In this document: piece by piece, positions 60,301 to 64,000 of the stretch | How positions within the stretch are numbered: the stretch's first letter is position 1 | How the letters are laid out: every line of letters begins with the position of its first letter | NCBI GenBank assembly: GCA_902762305.1 | Contig: CACWNW010000002.1 | Coordinates: 124,001-188,000, forward strand | Direction of reading: 5' to 3' | Length of the DNA: 64,000 nt | Source: Fibrobacter succinogenes | GTDB taxonomy: Bacteria; Fibrobacterota; Fibrobacteria; Fibrobacterales; Fibrobacteraceae | Notes under the pieces: generated by a model | Database searches by the model: none | Told to the model about the DNA's origin: nothing | Seen by the model: only the letters and a program-made list of their open reading frames with translations | Position numbers and translations under genes: made by a program

Positions 60301-61650
60301 TCAGCGGTGTTCGTTTGTCGAGGGTTCCATTCCCCTGAAGAAGGCGAGTTCCGCGTAATCGTTCTTCAGAATCTCGATGCACGCACCGAGCATGTAGAGG
60401 CTGCCCGTTATCAAAAGCGGCAGGCCATCGTTACGGATGTCCATGCTGCACCCGCGAAGGACCTGCTCCAGGTGGCCGCGCGAAAGCGTTCCCTCGCTCG
60501 ATACGCGAAGGTGGAGCGCCTCCATTTCGGCACGCAAGTCCGAGAGTTCGCGGAAACGGGGGTACGACGTCTTGGTGATATGCCAGTGCGAAACATGCGG
60601 GGCCATCATCTTGAGCATCTCGCCCACATCCTTATCCTTGAGGGCACCGAACAGGCAATGGAATTTCGCATTCGGGTAGTATTCACGCAAGGTCTCGACC
60701 AGACGGCGCACCGCATGCGAATTGTGCGCCCCGTCCAGAATAACGCGCGCCCTGCCGTCCGGGCCAGCGAGCACCTGCATGCGGCCCGCCCACGAACGCG
60801 ACTTCAGCACGGTGCGGGAAAGTTCCGGATTGAAGGGTTCGTGATACGCGCCCCCTAACGAATTCAAGAAAATTTCCGCAGCCGCAAGCGAAAGGCTCGC
60901 GTTCTCGATATAGTGATGCCCGAGGTTCGGGAGCCGCACGTCTTCGCAGATTTCGGGAACAATGCAGTTGCACCCGAGTTCCGCGGCATATTCACGGGCC
61001 TCATCGAGCAATGCACCCGAAATGCCGCCGACAATAAAAGTCTTCCCGCAGGCGCGTTCGCGCGTATCGCCCGCGACAGCCATCTTCTCGCGGAGTATCG
61101 CCGACTCCGTAGGCCCGAGCACTTCGGTGTGCTCCAGCCCGATGCTCGTCACGACCGCAATCTCGCCGCCCGCGACAGCCGTACTGTCGAGCCTTCCGCC
61201 CATGCCCGCCTCGAGCACGGCGACATCGACACCGCATTCCGCATAGTACAGGAAGGCGACAAGCGTGAGCACCTCGAAAAAGGTGGGTTCCAGCGCGACA
61301 CCGCCCGCGGCAATGCGCTCCCGCGATACCGACTGCGCAGCGGATTTCACCTGCAACAGCAGGCGGTCCAGGACAGCGGCAGGAATCTGCACGTCGTCGA
61401 TGCGGATACGTTCCCGCAAGTTCACCAGATGCGGACTCACGTACAGGCCCGTCTTGAGCCCGTGCGCCTTCAGTATGCCCGCAAGGTAAAAGCTCGTAGA
61501 GCCCTTACCATTTGTTCCGACCACATGAATAGACTTGAATTTTTTCTCGGGATTCCCGAGAGCGTCACAAAGAGCGCGCGTCGATTCCAATCCAGGAACC
61601 ATCCCGAACATCAGGCGCGATTCCAGATATTCCAAACCAGCTGATTGCAT
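60301..61650 (-). CDS. folC: Folylpolyglutamate / dihydrofolate synthase
   Basis: The ATG ending at 61650 is used; a GTG two codons earlier is possible. The 449-residue enzyme of the Mur ligase superfamily has the ATP loop VVGTNGKGSTSFYLAG near residue 45, YVSPHLVNLRERIRID near 72, the EAGMGGRLDSTA block and the late DGAHN motif near 315. It adds glutamate to folates and may also make dihydrofolate. It is a single gene, with xseA convergent downstream. Confidence 0.92.
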   Translation of the reverse strand: MQSAGLEYLESRLMFGMVPGLESTRALCDALGNPEKKFKSIHVVGTNGKGSTSFYLAGILKAHGLKTGLYVSPHLVNLRERIRIDDVQIPAAVLDRLLLQVKSAAQSVSRERIAAGGVALEPTFFEVLTLVAFLYYAECGVDVAVLEAGMGGRLDSTAVAGGEIAVVTSIGLEHTEVLGPTESAILREKMAVAGDTRERACGKTFIVGGISGALLDEAREYAAELGCNCIVPEICEDVRLPNLGHHYIENASLSLAAAEIFLNSLGGAYHEPFNPELSRTVLKSRSWAGRMQVLAGPDGRARVILDGAHNSHAVRRLVETLREYYPNAKFHCLFGALKDKDVGEMLKMMAPHVSHWHITKTSYPRFRELSDLRAEMEALHLRVSSEGTLSRGHLEQVLRGCSMDIRNDGLPLLITGSLYMLGACIEILKNDYAELAFFRGMEPSTNEHR

Positions 61651-61661
61651 GGTCACAAATA

Positions 61662-61875
61662 TAGTTACTAGTTCTGAGTTCCTAGTTACTAGTGATTATC
61701 TTTATCAAGAATTTAGTTGACAGAGCTTAGTTGGCAGAGCTTAGAAAATGCCCGCAATAAACAGTTTATATCGCACATGTTCTAAGTTCAGAGTTATTAG
61801 TTACTAGTATCGTTTAAATCAAGAAGCTTCTTATAACCTGATATTCTAGTAACTAGTAACTATTAACTATTAACT
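61662..61875. repeat. AT-rich intergenic repeats of TAGTTACTAGT
   Basis: TAGTTACTAGT occurs at 61662-61672, 61683-61693 and 61798-61808, and its complement at 61852-61862; CTAGTAA and AACTATT units continue to 61875. The segments around the first and third copies (GAGTTCCTAGTTACTAG and GAGTTATTAGTTACTAG) are alike, suggesting two diverged copies of a longer unit. No gene was seen in 61651-61921. The repeats end just before the endonuclease gene. Confidence 0.7.
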
Positions 61876-61921
61876 AAATGCTATAATTTCCAACAACATC
61901 TTTACAATTTTCATTGCTTTT

Positions 61922-62674
61922 ATGATTAACGCCTTCAAGCCCATGTGTCGCGCCGTCGTTTTCGCATTTTCCCTGATAGAGTTTTGTGCGACGTTCTCCG
62001 AAGCGCGCGTAGACCCGACCGCCGCCCCGCAGCACTACAACTACCGCGATGCGAGCAAGCAATTGCGGCGCGTGTATTACGGAGAGCTGCAAGAGACGCT
62101 CTACTGCGGCTGCAAATACGATGACAAGAAGAACGTCGACTTTTCGAGTTGCGACTTCAAACCGCGCGAAAACCCGAACCGCAAAAGTTTCAAGCGCGCC
62201 GAACGCATCGAATGGGAGCACATGGTAACGGCCCACAACATGGGGCACTTTCTGCCCTGCTGGAAAGACGGCGGACGCAAGAACTGCAGCATGAACGACA
62301 CCACGTTCAAGCTGATGGAAGGCGACATGCACAACCTCTACCCCGCCATCGGCGAAATCAACGGCGACCGCAGCAACTTCATGTACAGCCAGTGGACCAA
62401 CAATCCCGAACCGATGTACGGCAAGTGCAAGACCATCGTCGACTTCAAGGAAAAGAAGGCACAACCCCGCGAAGAAGCCCGCGGCATCATCGCCCGCGCC
62501 AGTTTCTACATGGAAAAGACCTACGGCGTAAAGCTTTCGAACCAGGACCGCAAACTATTCGAAGCCTGGGACAAGATGTACCCCGTCACGGAAAAGGAAT
62601 GCGAACGCGACCGCCGCATCTTCAAGGTGCAGGGAGACCACAATCCCTTTGTGTACGAAAGATGCCCGCAGTAA
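61922..62674 (+). CDS. Exported endonuclease I (EndA/NucM family)
   Basis: The 250-residue protein has a signal peptide (about residues 1-28) and the EndA/NucM beta-beta-alpha-metal signature: IEWEHMVTAHNMG near 98, GDMHNLYPAIGEINGDRSN near 138, and GDHNPFVYERC at the end. Paired cysteines (YCGCKYD, SSCDF, PCWKD, NCSM, KC, EC, RC) suggest disulphides. It would cut DNA non-specifically outside the cytoplasm, for nutrition or uptake. It stands alone between repeats, with a dispersed palindrome just after it. Confidence 0.9.
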   Translation: MINAFKPMCRAVVFAFSLIEFCATFSEARVDPTAAPQHYNYRDASKQLRRVYYGELQETLYCGCKYDDKKNVDFSSCDFKPRENPNRKSFKRAERIEWEHMVTAHNMGHFLPCWKDGGRKNCSMNDTTFKLMEGDMHNLYPAIGEINGDRSNFMYSQWTNNPEPMYGKCKTIVDFKEKKAQPREEARGIIARASFYMEKTYGVKLSNQDRKLFEAWDKMYPVTEKECERDRRIFKVQGDHNPFVYERCPQ

Positions 62675-62694
62675 TGCAGGCAAAACTATAAAAA

Positions 62695-62722
62695 GGAGAT
62701 CCCCGGTCAAGCCGGGGATGAC
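62695..62722. repeat. Dispersed palindromic repeat, copy 2
   Basis: The 28 bases are the exact reverse complement of 49446-49473 and contain the ATCCCCGG stem. It lies between the convergent endonuclease and pilT genes, where it may help end transcription, although neither side has a T run. Confidence 0.85.
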
Positions 62723-62733
62723 ATCGGGTAAAG

Positions 62734-63834
62734 TTACATCCAACCGCGGTCGGATGTGCCAGAAATACCGCGAACCTTGAGGTCGAAATCGTCCTTGTTC
62801 GTGGCGGCATTCATGGCCGTTTCCAGCGTAATCTGTTCCGTCCTGTAGAGTTCTAGCAGAGCCTGGTCGAACGTCTGGCTGCGGTACTGCATGTGGCCTT
62901 CGGCAATGGCATGTTCCACCATCGAAAGTTTGTCCTTGTCGCGGATGTATTCCTTGATGGCAGCCGTATTCACGAGCACTTCGGCAGCAGGCACACGGCC
63001 CTTGCCATCGGCAGTCGGCAACAGACGCAGCGAAATGATGCCCGCAAGAACTTCGGAAAGAAGGATACGGATTTCGTCGTGCTGGTGCGGCGGGTACATC
63101 GAAAGCACACGCTGGATAGTTTCGGTCGCGTTCGTCGTATGGATTGTCGCGAACACCATGTGGCCCGTATCGGCCGCAGTAAGCGCAATCTGCATCGTCT
63201 CGAGGTCACGGATTTCGCCCACCAGGAGCACGTCCGGGTCCTGACGGAGAGCGGCGCGCAACGCGTTCGCATAAGAAAGCGTATCCACGCCGATTTCACG
63301 CTGCGAGATAATCGCCATGTTGTCGCGGTACAGGTATTCGATAGGGTCTTCGACCGTAATGATGTTCACCGGTTCCGTCTGGTTGATGTAATCCAGCATG
63401 GAAGCAAGCGTCGTCGACTTTCCAGAACCCGTCGTACCCGTAACGAGCACGAGGCCACGGCGCGTAAGCGCCATGTCGCGAATGACATCGGGCAAATGGA
63501 GTTCCTCGAACGCAGGAATCTTCGCCTTGATATGGCGGATAACCATAGCGATCGTACCGCGCTGGCGGAACACGTTCACACGGAATCGGCCCATGTCGCG
63601 GGCGCCCACGGCGAAGTCGCATTCCTTGTTCGCCTCGAAACGCTGCTTCTGGTCGCGGTTCATGATATCGTCCAAGAAGGAATCCATCATGGCCGAATCG
63701 ACGCGCGTTTCGAACAACTTAGTCAACGCACCATTGATACGGTAAATAGGCGGAACGCCGGCACGGATATGCAAGTCCGAAGCCTTGTATTCCACCATCG
63801 CACGCAACAACTGTTCAATCTTAAGATCTGCCAT
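62734..63834 (-). CDS. pilT: Type IV pilus twitching motility ATPase PilT
   Basis: The start at 63834 (MADLKIEQLL) is chosen because GGAGGTG lies just before it. The 366-residue protein has an N-terminal PAS-like domain and a AAA-type ATPase core: Walker A GTTGSGKST at 133-141, the Asp box ITVEDPIEY, Walker B LLVGEIRDLETM and the His box HMVFATIHT. The AIRNLIRE motif of PilT proteins is replaced by AIKEYIRD near 293. It drives pilus retraction at the inner membrane. The start lies within the last codons of the TPR gene. Confidence 0.93.
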   Translation of the reverse strand: MADLKIEQLLRAMVEYKASDLHIRAGVPPIYRINGALTKLFETRVDSAMMDSFLDDIMNRDQKQRFEANKECDFAVGARDMGRFRVNVFRQRGTIAMVIRHIKAKIPAFEELHLPDVIRDMALTRRGLVLVTGTTGSGKSTTLASMLDYINQTEPVNIITVEDPIEYLYRDNMAIISQREIGVDTLSYANALRAALRQDPDVLLVGEIRDLETMQIALTAADTGHMVFATIHTTNATETIQRVLSMYPPHQHDEIRILLSEVLAGIISLRLLPTADGKGRVPAAEVLVNTAAIKEYIRDKDKLSMVEHAIAEGHMQYRSQTFDQALLELYRTEQITLETAMNAATNKDDFDLKVRGISGTSDRGWM

Positions 63835-64000
63835 TAGTGCCACCTCCGAACCTGTTCTGGTAAGCCGCCTCTATCTCGGCCAAGCGCTGGGCGATGGCCT
63901 TGTTTCCGGGTTCCTTGCGGGCCAAGTCCTGGTAAATATCCAGCGCCTTCCCGTAAAGTCCCTGTTCAAAATAGATTTCGGCAAGCGTCGGCGTGTTCAG
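63821..64000 (-). CDS. End of a TPR-containing protein (N-terminus beyond window)
   Basis: The last 59 codons of a gene that begins beyond the right edge read TPTLAEIYFEQGLYGKAL and continue with DIYQDLARKEPGN and AQRLAEIEAAYQN, a clear tetratricopeptide repeat. The gene overlaps pilT by 14 bases, so the two are coupled. Its full domain content and any pilus role cannot be seen. Confidence 0.75.
   Translation of the reverse strand: MNTPTLAEIYFEQGLYGKALDIYQDLARKEPGNKAIAQRLAEIEAAYQNRFGGGTNGRS

Overview
The window looks like chromosome of a Fibrobacter species or close relative, a Gram-negative anaerobic plant-cell-wall degrader. The evidence is: two lipoproteins carrying the Fibrobacter succinogenes major paralogous domain, poly-serine linkers in many exported proteins, a 1061-residue GH51 enzyme of the Cel51A/endoglucanase F type, a family 1 pectate lyase, and a C-terminal tail resembling a type 9 secretion (T9SS) sorting domain. 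No phage, transposase, CRISPR array or rRNA was seen. Genes are dense, on both strands, often in short operons with TAATG or TGATG stop/start overlaps.

Layout. 1-5260: a pectate lyase (its C-terminus lies beyond the left edge) faces a four-gene run in which a [beta-barrel protein + small lipoprotein] pair occurs twice. 5323-9619: small membrane protein, acyl-CoA synthetase, and a small gene-ybeY-CorC/HlyC operon. 9735-14866: a FecR-domain protein overlapping a very large beta-helix/outer-membrane protein. 15011-20217: FAD-dependent oxidoreductase, YbjQ protein, fused CcsB/CcsA cytochrome c assembly protein and a PPP-type phosphatase. 20281-20596: tRNA-Arg(ACG) beside a second, headless copy of its 3' end. 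20687-31044: housekeeping genes (PBP1A, rlmN, a methyltransferase, ychJ-like, argC, obgE, smpB, cell-wall amidase, yebC).

31087-38197: a Lys-rich exported protein, a phosphohexomutase gene broken by an internal deletion, four exported proteins of unknown function in one operon, and an NhaC-type antiporter. 38281-46631: paralogous-domain lipoprotein, Cel51A, a DsbA-like lipoprotein, prfC, rlmH and a phosphoesterase. 46660-52269: SlyD, a membrane-anchored disordered protein, a possible structured RNA, a GT4 glycosyltransferase, an aminotransferase invaded by dispersed palindromic repeats, and a second paralogous-domain lipoprotein. 52294-58800: a GLUG/InlB-type surface protein with a T9SS-like tail; leuA preceded by a complete leucine attenuator (promoter, 19-codon Leu-rich leader peptide, terminator); an array of inverted GGGGATTAAA motifs; an orphan Phd/YefM antitoxin-like gene; and an OmpA/lipoprotein pair. 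58954-64000: xseA, folC, an exported endonuclease I, pilT and the end of a TPR gene.

The most rewarding places to look are the leuA leader (56480-56640), the inverted-motif array beside the orphan antitoxin (56765-57247), the duplicated barrel/lipoprotein cassette (1920-5260), the headless tRNA copy (20319-20346), the damaged phosphohexomutase (31840-33380) and the repeat-invaded aminotransferase (49428-50826). All assignments rest on reading motifs by eye; no database search was possible.
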